Under the pieces are notes generated by a model. That model had not been told where the DNA came from. It worked only from the letters and a program-made list of their open reading frames with translations, and ran no database searches. Shown here in pieces: positions 17,118 to 27,386 of a DNA stretch of 64,000 bases (its first letter is position 1; each line of letters starts with the position of its first letter). The stretch lies in assembly GCF_029168315.1 (NCBI RefSeq), contig NZ_JARGYD010000004.1, positions 248,001 through 312,000 of the forward strand, given 5' to 3'. The translations under genes were made by a program, and so were the position numbers. The stretch is from Psychromarinibacter halotolerans. Lineage in GTDB: Bacteria > Pseudomonadota > Alphaproteobacteria > Rhodobacterales > Rhodobacteraceae.

Positions 17118-17987
17118 ATGTCCCTTTCCCAACGTTCCGAAAACGCCATCCTGACCGCGCCGCTGGTGCTGTTTCTGCTGGCGTTGCTGGGCTTCCCGAC
17201 CGTATTGGACATCGTCTATTCGCTGTCCGACGTCAGCTTCGAGACCCTGCGCGCGCCGACTTTCACCGGTCTGGACAACTTCCGCGCGGTGCTGGCCGAT
17301 CCCGATTTCTGGCAGGCGACGTGGTTCTCGCTTAGCTTCGCGGTCCTGACCTCGGTGGCCGAATGCGTGCTGGGGCTGGCGCTGGCGATCTATTTCTCGC
17401 CCATCCTGCGGCGCGCACCGTGGATGCTGGCGATCCTGATCATGCCGATGATCATCGCGCCCGCCATGATGGGCCTGATGTACCGGCTGGTGCTGCACGA
17501 GTTCATCGGGCCGCTGCCCAACTACCTGTATAACTGGTTCGGCGTGTCCTACGGCTTTCTGACGGCGCAGAACGTATTCACGACCATCTTCGTGATCGAG
17601 ACGCTGCAGTGGACGCCCTTCGCGCTGCTTCTGTTCCACATGGCCTATGAATCGATCCCCGAGGACATCCGCGAGGCCGCGTCGGTCGACGGCACCCGCA
17701 CATGGCGGATGCTGACCCGGATCGAGCTGCCGCTGATGCTGCCGACGCTCGGCGTGGCGCTGTTCATCCGTTTCATCGACGGCTTCCGCGTGTTCGATAA
17801 CATCTGGACGCTGACCGGCACCGGGCCGGGCGGGTCCACGACCTCTTTGTCGATCTACATCTACGTCGCGTTCTTCCGGTCGGGCGAGATCGGGCAGGCC
17901 ATCGCCGCGTCGATGATCCTGTTCGCGGCGGCCTTCCTCGTGCTGTTCGTCGCCGCCCGCCGGGGCCGTGGAAAGGAGACCGCGTGA
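17118..17987 (+). CDS. Sugar ABC transporter permease (MalF/UgpA type)
   Basis: A 289-residue inner-membrane permease with six predicted membrane helices. The cytoplasmic EAA loop that docks the ATPase is visible as IPEDIREAASVDGTRTWR, with the EAA-G pattern. It begins MSLSQRSENA and ends with an Arg-rich tail. The stop overlaps the start of the next permease gene (TGATG). It works with the following permease, the binding protein and the UgpC-like ATPase. Confidence 0.9.
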   Translation: MSLSQRSENAILTAPLVLFLLALLGFPTVLDIVYSLSDVSFETLRAPTFTGLDNFRAVLADPDFWQATWFSLSFAVLTSVAECVLGLALAIYFSPILRRAPWMLAILIMPMIIAPAMMGLMYRLVLHEFIGPLPNYLYNWFGVSYGFLTAQNVFTTIFVIETLQWTPFALLLFHMAYESIPEDIREAASVDGTRTWRMLTRIELPLMLPTLGVALFIRFIDGFRVFDNIWTLTGTGPGGSTTSLSIYIYVAFFRSGEIGQAIAASMILFAAAFLVLFVAARRGRGKETA

Positions 17988-18814
17988 TGCGCATCGCTTC
18001 GCTGATCCGCTGGATCGTCTTCGCCTTGGTGGCCTTCGTGCTGAACTTCCCGGTGATCGCCACGCTGATCACCTCGTTCAAGTCGAACGCCGAGATTTCG
18101 CGCAATCCGGGGCTGTGGATCCGCGAGCCGACGCTTGCCCACTATGCCACCGTGTTCGATCCGGCGGGCCGGTTCGACGTGTGGCAGTTCCTTGGAAACT
18201 CGCTGACCGCCGCGCTGATTGGCACCATCCTTCCGATCGCGCTGTGCTTTCCGGCGGCATGGGCGATGGCGCGGCGCGGGGTGGGGCTGAACGTGCTGTT
18301 CCCCGCGGCGGTGAACCTGCGGGCGCTGCCGCTGATCGTCTTCGCGATTCCGCTGTACCTGATGTACCAGTCGCTTGGCTTGCTGGACACCAAGCTTGGC
18401 CTTGGCCTGATCCTTGCCGTCGTGAACATCCCGATCGCGCTGCTGATCCTGACCAACACCGTGCGCGACCTGCCGTATGAACTGGAAGAAGCCGCGCGGA
18501 TGGACGGGGCGTCGATGGCGACGCTTCTGTTCCGGATCGTGCTGCCGATGTGCCGACCGGCCATCGTGACGGTGTTCATCTTCGGCTTCATCACGGCATG
18601 GAACGAGTTCCTGTTCGGCCTGATGTTGACCACCCGCGATGCCGTTCCGGTGACCGTTGGCGCCTCTTTCTTCTTCGCTTCGGGCGGCGGAGGCGTGCAA
18701 TGGGGCGTCGCGGCTGCGATCATCATGGTATCGGCGGCGCCGCCGGTGTTGCTTGGGCTTGTCATGTACCGTCATATCGGCGGCTCGATGACCGGCGGTG
18801 CGGTAAAGGGATAA
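17987..18814 (+). CDS. Sugar ABC transporter permease (MalG/UgpE type)
   Basis: A 275-residue second permease subunit with six membrane helices and an EAA loop LPYELEEAARMDGAS. The ATG at 17987 overlaps the preceding stop, and GAAAGGAG lies eight bases upstream; a GTG three bases earlier is an equally open alternative. It ends 4 nt before nagB. Confidence 0.9.
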   Translation: MRIASLIRWIVFALVAFVLNFPVIATLITSFKSNAEISRNPGLWIREPTLAHYATVFDPAGRFDVWQFLGNSLTAALIGTILPIALCFPAAWAMARRGVGLNVLFPAAVNLRALPLIVFAIPLYLMYQSLGLLDTKLGLGLILAVVNIPIALLILTNTVRDLPYELEEAARMDGASMATLLFRIVLPMCRPAIVTVFIFGFITAWNEFLFGLMLTTRDAVPVTVGASFFFASGGGGVQWGVAAAIIMVSAAPPVLLGLVMYRHIGGSMTGGAVKG

Positions 18815-18818
18815 CGAC

Positions 18819-19583
18819 ATGAAACTGCTTATACTCCCCGATGCCGCCGCAGCGGCGGCCCGCGTGGTGGATGAAATCCGCGACCTCGTGGACCAGAAAC
18901 CCGAAGCGCGGCTGGGCCTTGCGACCGGCGGCACGATGGAGCCGGTCTACGAAGGGCTTGTGAAATCGGACGCGGATCTGCGCCGGGTGACGACCTTCAA
19001 CCTTGACGAATACGTCGGGCTGTCGCCGCAGCATCCGCAAAGCTACCGCAGCTTCATGGAGGCGCGGCTGTTCGGCCCGAAGGGTATGTCGCGCAAGCAG
19101 ACGCATCTGCCGAACGGCGACGCGCCGGACCCCGAGGCAGAGGCCGACCGCTACGAGGCGCAGATCGCCGAGGGCGGGCTGGACCTGCAACTGCTGGGCA
19201 TCGGCGCGAACGGGCATATCGGGTTCAACGAACCGACGTCCTCGCTTGGCTCGCGCACGCGGGTCAAGACGCTGACCCGCCGCACCCGTGCCGACAACGC
19301 CCGTTTCTTCGACGACGAGGACGCGGTGCCGCGCTTTGCGATCACTATGGGCATCGCCACGATCCTTGACGCGCGGCACGTCATCCTGCTGGCCACCGGC
19401 ACCGCCAAGGCAGAGGCCGTGGCCGCGATGGTCGAGGGCCCGCTGTCGGCGGTGTGCCCGGCCTCGGCGCTGCAATTGCACCGCCGCGCCACCATCGTTG
19501 TCGACACCGCCGCCGCGTCCAGCCTTGCCCTGCGCGACTATTACGAAACCGTCCATCCGGGCGGTGCCGAGCCCGAGCTTTAG
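18819..19583 (+). CDS. nagB: Glucosamine-6-phosphate deaminase (NagB)
   Basis: A 254-residue enzyme converting glucosamine-6-phosphate to fructose-6-phosphate and ammonia, the last step of amino-sugar catabolism. The active-site motifs are FNLDEYVGL (general base Asp), GIGANGHIGFNEP (His and Glu of the ring-opening site) and TGTAKA for phosphate binding. The ANGH form resembles the short Bacillus-type NagB rather than the allosteric E. coli type, and the length (254) agrees. It lies in the middle of the importer operon. Confidence 0.93.
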   Translation: MKLLILPDAAAAAARVVDEIRDLVDQKPEARLGLATGGTMEPVYEGLVKSDADLRRVTTFNLDEYVGLSPQHPQSYRSFMEARLFGPKGMSRKQTHLPNGDAPDPEAEADRYEAQIAEGGLDLQLLGIGANGHIGFNEPTSSLGSRTRVKTLTRRTRADNARFFDDEDAVPRFAITMGIATILDARHVILLATGTAKAEAVAAMVEGPLSAVCPASALQLHRRATIVVDTAAASSLALRDYYETVHPGGAEPEL

Positions 19584-19593
19584 GAGACCTCCC

Positions 19594-20663
<1,070 letters not shown>

Positions 20664-20664
<1 letters not shown>

Positions 20665-21746
20665 TGCGGATCGGCGCGCGATACCTGTGGTCGGACGGAC
20701 GCCTGTGCGAGCAGGCGGTGCTTAAGATCGAGGACGGCAAAGTCGTGTCGTGCGGGCCGCGCAACGGCGGACCCGTCGACCGAGAGGTGCATCTGGCGAT
20801 GCCCGCCTGCACCGACCTTCAGGTCAACGGCGGCGGCGGCGTCATGGTGAACGACGCCAAGGGCGCCGACGGGCTGCGGACCATTGCCGCCGCACACCGC
20901 GCGCTGGGCACCGGGTGGATCATGCCCACCGTCATCACGGACGCGCCAGAGGTGCTGGCTGACGCGGTCGAGGCCGCCATCGAAACCGCCGGAGAACCGG
21001 GTCTTCTGGGGCTGCACATCGAGGGGCCGCATCTGGCCGAGCGGCGACGCGGCACCCATGCCACCCGCTACATCCGCCCGCTGGACCGCGCGACAGTGGA
21101 CCACGCCCGCGCGCTGAAAGCGGCGGGGTTGCAGGTCATCGTGACGCTTGCGCCGGAACTGGCGGACCCCGCGCTTTTGGCCGAACTGGTCGATACCGGC
21201 GCCGTGGTCTCTGCCGGTCACAGCGGCGCCGACCTGCCGCAGGCGCGGGCGGCATTCGACGCGGGCGTGACTTGTGTGACCCACCTGTTCAACGCGATGG
21301 ACCAGATGTCGTCCCGCGCGCCCGGCCTTTTGGGGGCGGCAATCGATTCCGAGGTGTACTGCGGCATCATCGCGGACGGCCTGCACGTAACGCCCGAGAT
21401 GCTGCGCATCGCGCTGCGGGGCAGGCCCTCGACGGGGCTGACCTTCGTCGTGTCGGACGCGATGGCCACCGTCGGCGGGCCGGACAGTTTCTGGCTGTAT
21501 GGAAACGAGATCCGCGCGGTCGATGGTCACCTGATCAACGCCGAGGGCGCCTTTGCCGGCGCGCATATCGACATGGTGACTTCGCTTGCGAACCTTCTGA
21601 CCTTCGGCATCCCGCTGGCGCAGGCGATCCCGATGGTCACCGACATCCCGCGCAAGGTCCTTGGCCTGCCGCCGCAGTCGATCTGCGACGGGTGGTCGGC
21701 GGATGACCTGCTGTTGCTGGACGCCGAAATGAAACCGGCGGCCTAA
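20664..21746 (+). CDS. nagA: N-acetylglucosamine-6-phosphate deacetylase (NagA)
   Basis: A 360-residue amidohydrolase-fold enzyme that removes acetate from GlcNAc-6-phosphate. Seen: a metal-site glutamate in HIEGPHL, AGHSGA, the histidine of VTHLFNAM and the catalytic aspartate of FVVSDAM. The ATG overlaps the ugpC-like stop; a GTG three bases earlier is also possible. It feeds NagB. It is the last gene of the operon; its stop codon lies in the loop of a hairpin (21735-21754). Confidence 0.93.
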
Positions 21747-21754
21747 GCCGCCGG
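21735..21754. terminator. Hairpin at the end of nagA
   Basis: CCGGCGGC (21735-21742) pairs with GCCGCCGG (21747-21754), and the loop CTAA contains the nagA stop. It sits between the convergent nagA and helicase genes, which end 27 nt apart, and may serve both directions. No T-run follows, so termination strength is uncertain. Confidence 0.5.
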
Positions 21755-21773
21755 GTTCCGAACTTCTCTGCGA

Positions 21774-23102
21774 TTATGCCGCGCGACGGCGACCCCGCGA
21801 CCGGCGACGGCGATTGCCGTTCGCCCCGTCGGCGTTCGCGGCCTCGGGCTTGCCGCCCTTCGACTTCTGGCCCTGCGGCTTGCCGCCGCCCCGCTTGTGC
21901 TGGCCACCGCCACCACCACCACCGCCACGGCGGTTCGAGGGCTTGCGGCTGCGACCCGGTGCGCCGTTTTCCAGCGGGCTGTCGCCGCTGGCCACCGGCA
22001 CCTCGATCTTCATCAGCTTCTGGATCTGGTGCAGCAGGTCCGCTTCTTCGGTCGAGCAGAAGGCGATTGCCTCGCCCTCGCGGCCCGCACGCGCGGTCCG
22101 GCCGATGCGGTGGACATAGTTGTCCGGCACCTCGGGCAGGTCGTAGTTGATCACATAGGACACGCCGGGAATGTCGATGCCGCGCGCGGCGACATCGGTG
22201 GCGACCAGCGTGGTGATCGAGCCTTCGCGGAACGCCTTGATGGCGCGGTCACGCTGGCCCTGGCTTTTGTTGCCGTGGATCGAGGCGGCGTTGTAGCCGT
22301 CCGCGACAAGACCCTTCATCAGCTTCTCGGCGCCGTGTTTCGTGCGCGAGAACACCAGCGTCAGGGCATCGGGATCGCGCGACAGGATCTCGCGCAGCTT
22401 GCCGGGTTTGCCCGGCTTTTCCACGAAGTGCACCGACTGGGTGATCTTGTCGGCGGCCTTGCCCGGAGGGCTGACCTGTACCCGGCGCGGGTTGTTGAGA
22501 TAGGCGCGCGACAGTTCCTCCATCTGCTTCGGCATGGTGGCCGAGAACAGCATGGTCTGGCGCGGCGTGCCCAGCTTGGGCGCGATCCGGCGCAGCGCGT
22601 GGATGAAGCCAAGGTCCAGCATCTGGTCAGCCTCGTCCAGCACAAGGTGCCGGGTCTGGCTGAGGTCGACGGACCCGCGATCCATCAGGTCGATCAGGCG
22701 ACCGGGGGTCGCCACCAGCACATCCACGCCACGGGCAAGGACGCCGATCTGGCGGTTGATCGACTGGCCGCCCACGACGGTGGCGACGAAGATCTTCGAC
22801 CCTTCCGTCAGCGGACGCAGGTTGTCGGCGATCTGGTTCACCAGCTCGCGGGTGGGGGCAAGGATCAGCGCCTTGACCGTCTTCGGCTTGGGCTTGCCGG
22901 GCTGGTCCAGCAGCGTGTTGATCAGCGGCAGGCCGAAGGCCAGCGTTTTACCGGTGCCGGTCTGGGCAAGGCCCAGCACGTCATGGCCGTCCATCGCCAG
23001 CGGGATCGCCTGGTTCTGGATCGGGGTCGGTTCGGTCAGGCCGGCGCGCTTCAGCGCGGCGTTCAGAGTCGGCGCAAGGCCGAGCATGTCGAAATCGAGC
23101 AA
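21774..23102 (-). CDS. rhlE: DEAD-box ATP-dependent RNA helicase (RhlE type)
   Basis: A 442-residue RNA helicase. Motifs in order: Q motif PTPIQ, motif I AQTGTGKT, PTRELV, DEAD box VLDEADQ, SATMP, then the second domain with ARGIDIP and HRIGRTARAG. The C-terminal 60 residues are a basic Gly-Arg low-complexity tail (RRGGGGGGGGQHKRGGG and RRRRSRGRRR), as expected for RNA binding. The start appears to be a TTG at 23102 with AAGGAAGA four bases upstream, giving MLDFDMLGL; an in-frame ATG at 23087 lacks a ribosome site. Roles in ribosome assembly or cold growth are family knowledge. Confidence 0.92.
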   Translation of the reverse strand: MLDFDMLGLAPTLNAALKRAGLTEPTPIQNQAIPLAMDGHDVLGLAQTGTGKTLAFGLPLINTLLDQPGKPKPKTVKALILAPTRELVNQIADNLRPLTEGSKIFVATVVGGQSINRQIGVLARGVDVLVATPGRLIDLMDRGSVDLSQTRHLVLDEADQMLDLGFIHALRRIAPKLGTPRQTMLFSATMPKQMEELSRAYLNNPRRVQVSPPGKAADKITQSVHFVEKPGKPGKLREILSRDPDALTLVFSRTKHGAEKLMKGLVADGYNAASIHGNKSQGQRDRAIKAFREGSITTLVATDVAARGIDIPGVSYVINYDLPEVPDNYVHRIGRTARAGREGEAIAFCSTEEADLLHQIQKLMKIEVPVASGDSPLENGAPGRSRKPSNRRGGGGGGGGQHKRGGGKPQGQKSKGGKPEAANADGANGNRRRRSRGRRRAA

Positions 23103-23394
23103 GTGTCTTCCTTCATGGCCACACGGACGTGACCGATGGACAGGGCCGCACAGGGTGTGCGGCCGCGTAGGGTTGGCGCTGGCCTCGGGATGTGCGGGCG
23201 TGTCCCGTACTGTCCGGCCGTCGCGTCAGGAACCCTGCGTGATGGGGAACTGAAGTCTGGCGTCGCTGATGGCCCGGTTCCGGCCCGGTCGGGGCAGGGT
23301 GTTGGGCGCGGCATACTCACGCGGCAGCGCAGCGACCCGCCCGACATATCCACATCCGGCGCAAAGTCAAGGCGTAGCGGCGTCCGGGGACCGC
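23103..23394. other. Non-coding leader region of the helicase gene, with hairpin 23144-23164
   Basis: No convincing gene is seen here. GGCCGCACA (23144-23152) pairs perfectly with TGTGCGGCC (23156-23164) around GGG, placing a 9-bp stem about 42 nt upstream of the helicase TTG start, probably in its mRNA leader. The rest of the gap to the TRAP permease stop shows no further strong structure. Confidence 0.5.
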
Positions 23395-25287
23395 CTATGC
23401 GCCCGAAGCGGCTTCGGTAGCGTCGGCAGCGATGCCCCGGTCCGGCACTGGCTCGTGCGGCCTGCGAAGCCACGAAACGACGGCCACAGCACCCAACAGC
23501 GCGCCACCCACGGCCCAGTAGGGGAAGTTGTCGCGCGGCAGCACCATCAGCACCGCGCTTACCGCCAGAAGTGCGCGAACGGGCACCGAAAGCCGTGTGA
23601 ACAGCCAGCCGGTCGAAGCGGCGGACGAAGCCACCAGCGCGACGATGGTGATCAGCGTCGCCCCGATGATCTGTGGGACGGTGCCGACCATCAGCAGCTC
23701 TGTCCGGTACAGGAACATGACGGGGATCAGCATCACCGGTACCGACAGGCCGAAGGCCACCCAGCCAGTCTTGTTCGCGGGCGCCTCGGCGATGCCCGCC
23801 GCAGCATAGGCCGCCAAGGCGATCGGCGGGGTGACCATCGCCAGCACGGCGAAGTACAAAAGCAGCAGGTGCGTCGCCAGCGGGTCGAAGCCGATGCTGA
23901 TCATCGCGGGCGCCAGCAGGATCGCCGACATCACGTAAGCGGAGGTCGTGGGCATCCCGAACCCCAGCACGATGGCGGCGGCAATTGTCAGCAGCACCGC
24001 AAGCGCGATCGAGCCTTCCGACAGGTCGACGATGATGCCTGTGAACTTGGTGCCGATCCCGGTGAAGGCGACCACGCCCACGATCACGCCGGCCAGCGCG
24101 CAGGGGATGGCGACGCTGACCGCGCGCTGCGCCCCGGTGGACAGGCTCAGGACGATGTCCTTCACGTTCTGCCGCGTGGTGCCGCGCAAGCTGCCGATGA
24201 CCACGGTGGCAATGATGCCCTCGATACAGGCGCTGGACACGCTGTAGCCGCTGACGATGCGCCATGCGAGCCACCCCAGCGGCAGCAGCATATGGCCGTA
24301 GGTGCGCAGTACTTGGGCGGCTGGCGTCATCTCTTTCAGCGACAGCAGCGGAAGCCGGTCGCGGCGGGCGGTGAAGTCGACCGTGATGAAGACCGACGCG
24401 AAGTACAGCAGCGCGGGCAGGGCGGCCGCCGTGATGATCTGGGTGTAGGGGATGCGCAGCATGTCGGCCACGATGAAGGCGGCGGCGCCCATGACCGGCG
24501 GCATGATCTGCCCGGCGGTCGACACGACCGCCTCGACCGCGCCGGCGAAGGTCGCCTTGTAGCCCGCGCGCTTCATCAGCGGGATCGAGAAGATACCGGA
24601 ACTCATGACGTTGGCGACCGCGCTGCCAGACACCAGCCCGGTCAGGGCCGAGCCGACAACGGCGGCTTTCGCCGGGCCGCCGCGATAGCGCCCGGTCATG
24701 GCAAGCGCCAGGTCGACGATCATCTTGCCGCCGCCGAACAGTTCGAACACGGCGGCGAAAAGGATGAAGTAGAAGACGACCGACACCGAGATCCCGAGAG
24801 GGATGCCATAGATCCCTTCCATCGACATGAACTGCTGGTCGACGAACAGGCCGATGCTGTCCTGACGGTGGCCGAAGTCTCCGGGAAGCGAACCGCCGAA
24901 CAGCTGGTACATCACGAAGGCGGCGACGACGAAGACCATGCCCTTGCCGACCAGTCGCCACGCAAGCGCGCCAAGCGTCAGCAGCAGAACCGCGGCAGTG
25001 GCGAAGTCCATCGCGTAGACCGGATCAAGCCCAGAGATCCGGCTGAGCCAGCGGTCGTGGCCAAGATAGTGATACAGGGGCGGAACAAGCGACAGCACGC
25101 CGATCAACAGCAGGATGACCTGCTCGGCGCGACGGGTACTTCGCGCAGCCAGCATCGCCGCGCCGGTCGCCATCGCCAGCCCAAGGTGCGCGGAGCGCAC
25201 GAAAATCAGGTCCAGTTCCCTGTCCCACCAGATCCAGATCTGGAACAGCGCCCAGACAAGGGCCGTGGCGGTAGCGATGCGTTTCAT
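23395..25287 (-). CDS. TRAP transporter permease, fused 4TM/12TM protein of the TAXI class
   Basis: A 630-residue inner-membrane protein in which the small (DctQ-like) and large (DctM-like) TRAP subunits are fused, as is usual for TAXI systems. The first third has four or more helices (WALFQIWIWW to MVFVVAAFVMYQLF). The DctM-like part carries PPVMGAAAFIVADML, GFGMPTTSAYVMSAI and TPPIALAAYAAAGIA. It should use the ion gradient to import an organic acid or amino-acid-like ligand bound by the neighbouring TAXI protein. The binding-protein gene lies 74 nt upstream, with a hairpin between. Confidence 0.92.
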   Translation of the reverse strand: MKRIATATALVWALFQIWIWWDRELDLIFVRSAHLGLAMATGAAMLAARSTRRAEQVILLLIGVLSLVPPLYHYLGHDRWLSRISGLDPVYAMDFATAAVLLLTLGALAWRLVGKGMVFVVAAFVMYQLFGGSLPGDFGHRQDSIGLFVDQQFMSMEGIYGIPLGISVSVVFYFILFAAVFELFGGGKMIVDLALAMTGRYRGGPAKAAVVGSALTGLVSGSAVANVMSSGIFSIPLMKRAGYKATFAGAVEAVVSTAGQIMPPVMGAAAFIVADMLRIPYTQIITAAALPALLYFASVFITVDFTARRDRLPLLSLKEMTPAAQVLRTYGHMLLPLGWLAWRIVSGYSVSSACIEGIIATVVIGSLRGTTRQNVKDIVLSLSTGAQRAVSVAIPCALAGVIVGVVAFTGIGTKFTGIIVDLSEGSIALAVLLTIAAAIVLGFGMPTTSAYVMSAILLAPAMISIGFDPLATHLLLLYFAVLAMVTPPIALAAYAAAGIAEAPANKTGWVAFGLSVPVMLIPVMFLYRTELLMVGTVPQIIGATLITIVALVASSAASTGWLFTRLSVPVRALLAVSAVLMVLPRDNFPYWAVGGALLGAVAVVSWLRRPHEPVPDRGIAADATEAASGA

Positions 25288-25327
25288 TCGAGGGCTCCGG
25301 ACACGTTCCAGGAATTCGGGGTCGTTT

Positions 25328-25353
25328 GGCCCGCGCGCCGGAACGCGCGGGCC
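25328..25353 (-). terminator. 10-bp-stem hairpin between TAXI binding protein and TRAP permease
   Basis: GGCCCGCGCG (25328-25337) pairs perfectly with CGCGCGGGCC (25344-25353). On the minus strand it starts 8 nt after the stop of the binding-protein gene and is followed by AAACGACC, without a T-run. It resembles the hairpins after the other binding-protein genes in this window and probably protects or attenuates the transcript. Confidence 0.65.
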
Positions 25354-25361
25354 GGGTCAGT

Positions 25362-26360
25362 TTATTCCATCCAGCCGCGTTCGCGGAAATAACGCTCTGC
25401 GCCGGGGTGCAGCGGCAGGTTCACGACTTCGGGACGCCATGCGTTCTCGGGATCGAAGTCCGCAAGCGCGCCGTGACCGGCGACCAGACGTTCGGTGTTC
25501 TCGACCAGCGCTTTCACGATGGTATAGGCCACGTCGTCCGACAGGTCGGTCGAGGCGATCAGCGTCGTGGTCGACGAGGGCAGGGTGATGTCCGCGTCCT
25601 GACCGCGGAACGACCCGGCCGGCAGGACGGCGGTGCCGAAGCCGTATTTCTCGGTCATGGTGGTCAGCAACTCGGGCGAGGGCGTCAGTTGCACGACGTC
25701 CGAGGTCTGCGAGATCTCGGTGGTCATCGGGTGGCCGATGGTGATCATCTGCGGCGTGGCGCTGACGCTGCCGTCCGCGAAGCCCGAGATGGTGTCGGGG
25801 ATCGGGATGTAGTTGTAGCGGCCGCCGGTTGCCTCAAGCTCGTCTTCCGAGGCTCCGGCCTCGGCCAGAAGCAGTTCGCCCGCGAAGGTCGCGACGCTGC
25901 CCGGCGGGTTCAGGCCGATCACGGCCTCGGGGTTCACCTCGGTGAAGTACTCGGACACCGTCGTGCCCGGTTCGGCACCGGCGGCGGTGACGTTCAGGAA
26001 GTAGACATCAAGGCCACCCATCAGGGCGCGGATGTTCTCGATCGGGGCGTCGTAGGCAACGATGCCCTCGGCGGCCCAGCTGTTTGTCATCGCGTGGCTC
26101 AGGCCGATGTCCGCCTGACCGGCGCCGACAAGGCGCACGTTTGCATGGCCGCCGCCCAGCGGGGGCGTGTCGATGGTGGAGCCTTCCGGCAGGGCGTCGC
26201 GAAGGATCTCGCCGATCGTCGCGGAATAGACGAACCAGCTGGATCCGGCGCGGAAGGAGGCAACGGTCAGGTCGACCGAATCCTGCGCGGCGGCGGGGCC
26301 GGTCGCGCTAAGGAGGCCAAGGGCCGTCAGCCCGGCGTAGCTGCAATTTCTGAGGAACAT
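25362..26360 (-). CDS. TAXI-family TRAP transporter solute-binding protein
   Basis: A 332-residue periplasmic binding protein. The start ATG at 26360 has AGGAAGG upstream and begins a signal peptide MFLRNCSYAGLTALG..AAAQ; the longer frame lacks these. The mature part shows TAXI family blocks: TVASFRAGSSWFVYSATIGEIL, GGGHANVRLVGAGQADIGLSHA, and ENTERLVAGHGALADFDPENAW near the C-terminus. It is divergent from the DUF2848-amidase-monooxygenase operon, so the imported compound is probably that operon's substrate (inference). Confidence 0.92.
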   Translation of the reverse strand: MFLRNCSYAGLTALGLLSATGPAAAQDSVDLTVASFRAGSSWFVYSATIGEILRDALPEGSTIDTPPLGGGHANVRLVGAGQADIGLSHAMTNSWAAEGIVAYDAPIENIRALMGGLDVYFLNVTAAGAEPGTTVSEYFTEVNPEAVIGLNPPGSVATFAGELLLAEAGASEDELEATGGRYNYIPIPDTISGFADGSVSATPQMITIGHPMTTEISQTSDVVQLTPSPELLTTMTEKYGFGTAVLPAGSFRGQDADITLPSSTTTLIASTDLSDDVAYTIVKALVENTERLVAGHGALADFDPENAWRPEVVNLPLHPGAERYFRERGWME

Positions 26361-26405
26361 GAAAGACCTTCCTGTTGTTTGGGGTCGCCTGTGTGGCGAT
26401 CCTTT

Positions 26406-26430
26406 GTATCTGTGATACTTCACAGTGATG
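26406..26430. promoter_or_regulatory. Operator cluster before the TAXI transporter gene
   Basis: GTGATACTTCAC (26412-26423) is a dyad (GTGA....TCAC). It overlaps a second perfect dyad, GTATC-TGT-GATAC (26406-26418). The cluster is about 50 nt upstream of the TAXI binding-protein start. A near-identical 12-mer, GTGATACATCAC, stands on the other side of the divergent region at 26625. It is probably the binding site of the GntR regulator at 27779. Confidence 0.6.
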
Positions 26431-26595
26431 ACGTATCAATCTGTTTCGCGCAAGGGGAAGGCCAGAATTTCGGAAAACCTCGCGAAATAGGGCTGAAAAT
26501 TACTTACCTCGATGAAATTATATGCACTTCACGCACGATTATGTTTGCTCGGCAGAGCGGTTGTAGCGTGTTTTGTTGAGAATTTCGTTTTTGCG

Positions 26596-26636
26596 TTGAC
26601 GCTGGAATGGTGCGAATCCATACAGTGATACATCAC
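26596..26636 (+). promoter_or_regulatory. Candidate promoter and operator of the DUF2848 operon
   Basis: A -35-like TTGACG (26596-26601) is followed after 17 bases by CATACA (26619-26624) as a weak -10. The dyad GTGAT-AC-ATCAC (26625-26636) begins at the next base. The arrangement fits repression by a regulator that blocks the promoter. The start codon at 26656 follows a GGAG site. Confidence 0.5.
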
Positions 26637-26655
26637 AAATGAATGCGGAGATCCC

Positions 26656-27354
26656 ATGTCCACCAACTCCCTGGAATTCCAGTGTACTGCCGCCTCTGGC
26701 GAGGCGACCTTGGTGAGTATCGACCCCGCGTCGCTGGTGATCGCCGGGTGGGCGGGCCGCGATTCGGCGGCGGTCGAGGCTCATATCAAGGAGCTGGAGG
26801 AAATCGGTGTCGCACGCCCGCGCCGGACGCCGATGTTCTATCGCTTGGCTCCGTCGCTGGTGACGGTCGACGCGGCGATGGACGTGGTGGGGCGCGAAGC
26901 GACGGGCGAGGCGGAAGTCGTGCTGGTGAACGCGGATGGCGCGCTGTGCATCGGGATCGGATCGGACCATACCGACCGCAAGCTGGAAGCGGTGGGTGTC
27001 ACCCTGTCCAAGCAGATTTGCGGCAAGCCGGTCGGCGCCGCGCTGTGGAAGCTGGACGACCTGCGCGGGCACTGGGACCAGCTGGTCCTGCGTTCGCTCG
27101 TCTGGCGCGATGGCGAATGGCAGCTGTACCAGGAGGGCACACTGGCGGGGCTGATGTCTCCGGACATGTTGCTGGAACAGTACGCCGAAGAGGGCGGGAC
27201 CTTTGGGCCGGGCAGCGTGATGTTCTGCGGCACCGTCCCGATCATCGGAGCGTTATACTTCGCCGAGAAGATGGCCCTCGAACTGGTCGACCCGGTGCTG
27301 GAACGCACCTTGCGGCACGAGTTTGGCGTCAACGCATTGCAGATTGCCGACTGA
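26656..27354 (+). CDS. DUF2848 family protein
   Basis: A 232-residue protein of the uncharacterised DUF2848 family, which I place near the fumarylacetoacetate-hydrolase fold. The family mark GIGSDHTDRKLEAVGV is at about residues 102-117. It is followed by SKQICGKPVG and the acidic block LLEQYAEEGGTFGPGSVMFCGTVP, where GSDHTDR and the glutamates may bind a metal. No reaction is established. It is first in the operon DUF2848-cupin-GntR-amidase-monooxygenase. A hydrolase or decarboxylase role would fit the fold, but this is speculation. Confidence 0.8.
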   Translation: MSTNSLEFQCTAASGEATLVSIDPASLVIAGWAGRDSAAVEAHIKELEEIGVARPRRTPMFYRLAPSLVTVDAAMDVVGREATGEAEVVLVNADGALCIGIGSDHTDRKLEAVGVTLSKQICGKPVGAALWKLDDLRGHWDQLVLRSLVWRDGEWQLYQEGTLAGLMSPDMLLEQYAEEGGTFGPGSVMFCGTVPIIGALYFAEKMALELVDPVLERTLRHEFGVNALQIAD

Positions 27355-27386
27355 CAGGCTTGGCTGAACGTAAGATAGAAGGACAG

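Noticed and set aside
23269..25392. A 707-codon plus-strand frame
   Set aside because: It is antisense to the TRAP permease; its Asp/His/Arg/Gln-rich translation has no membrane segments or domains.
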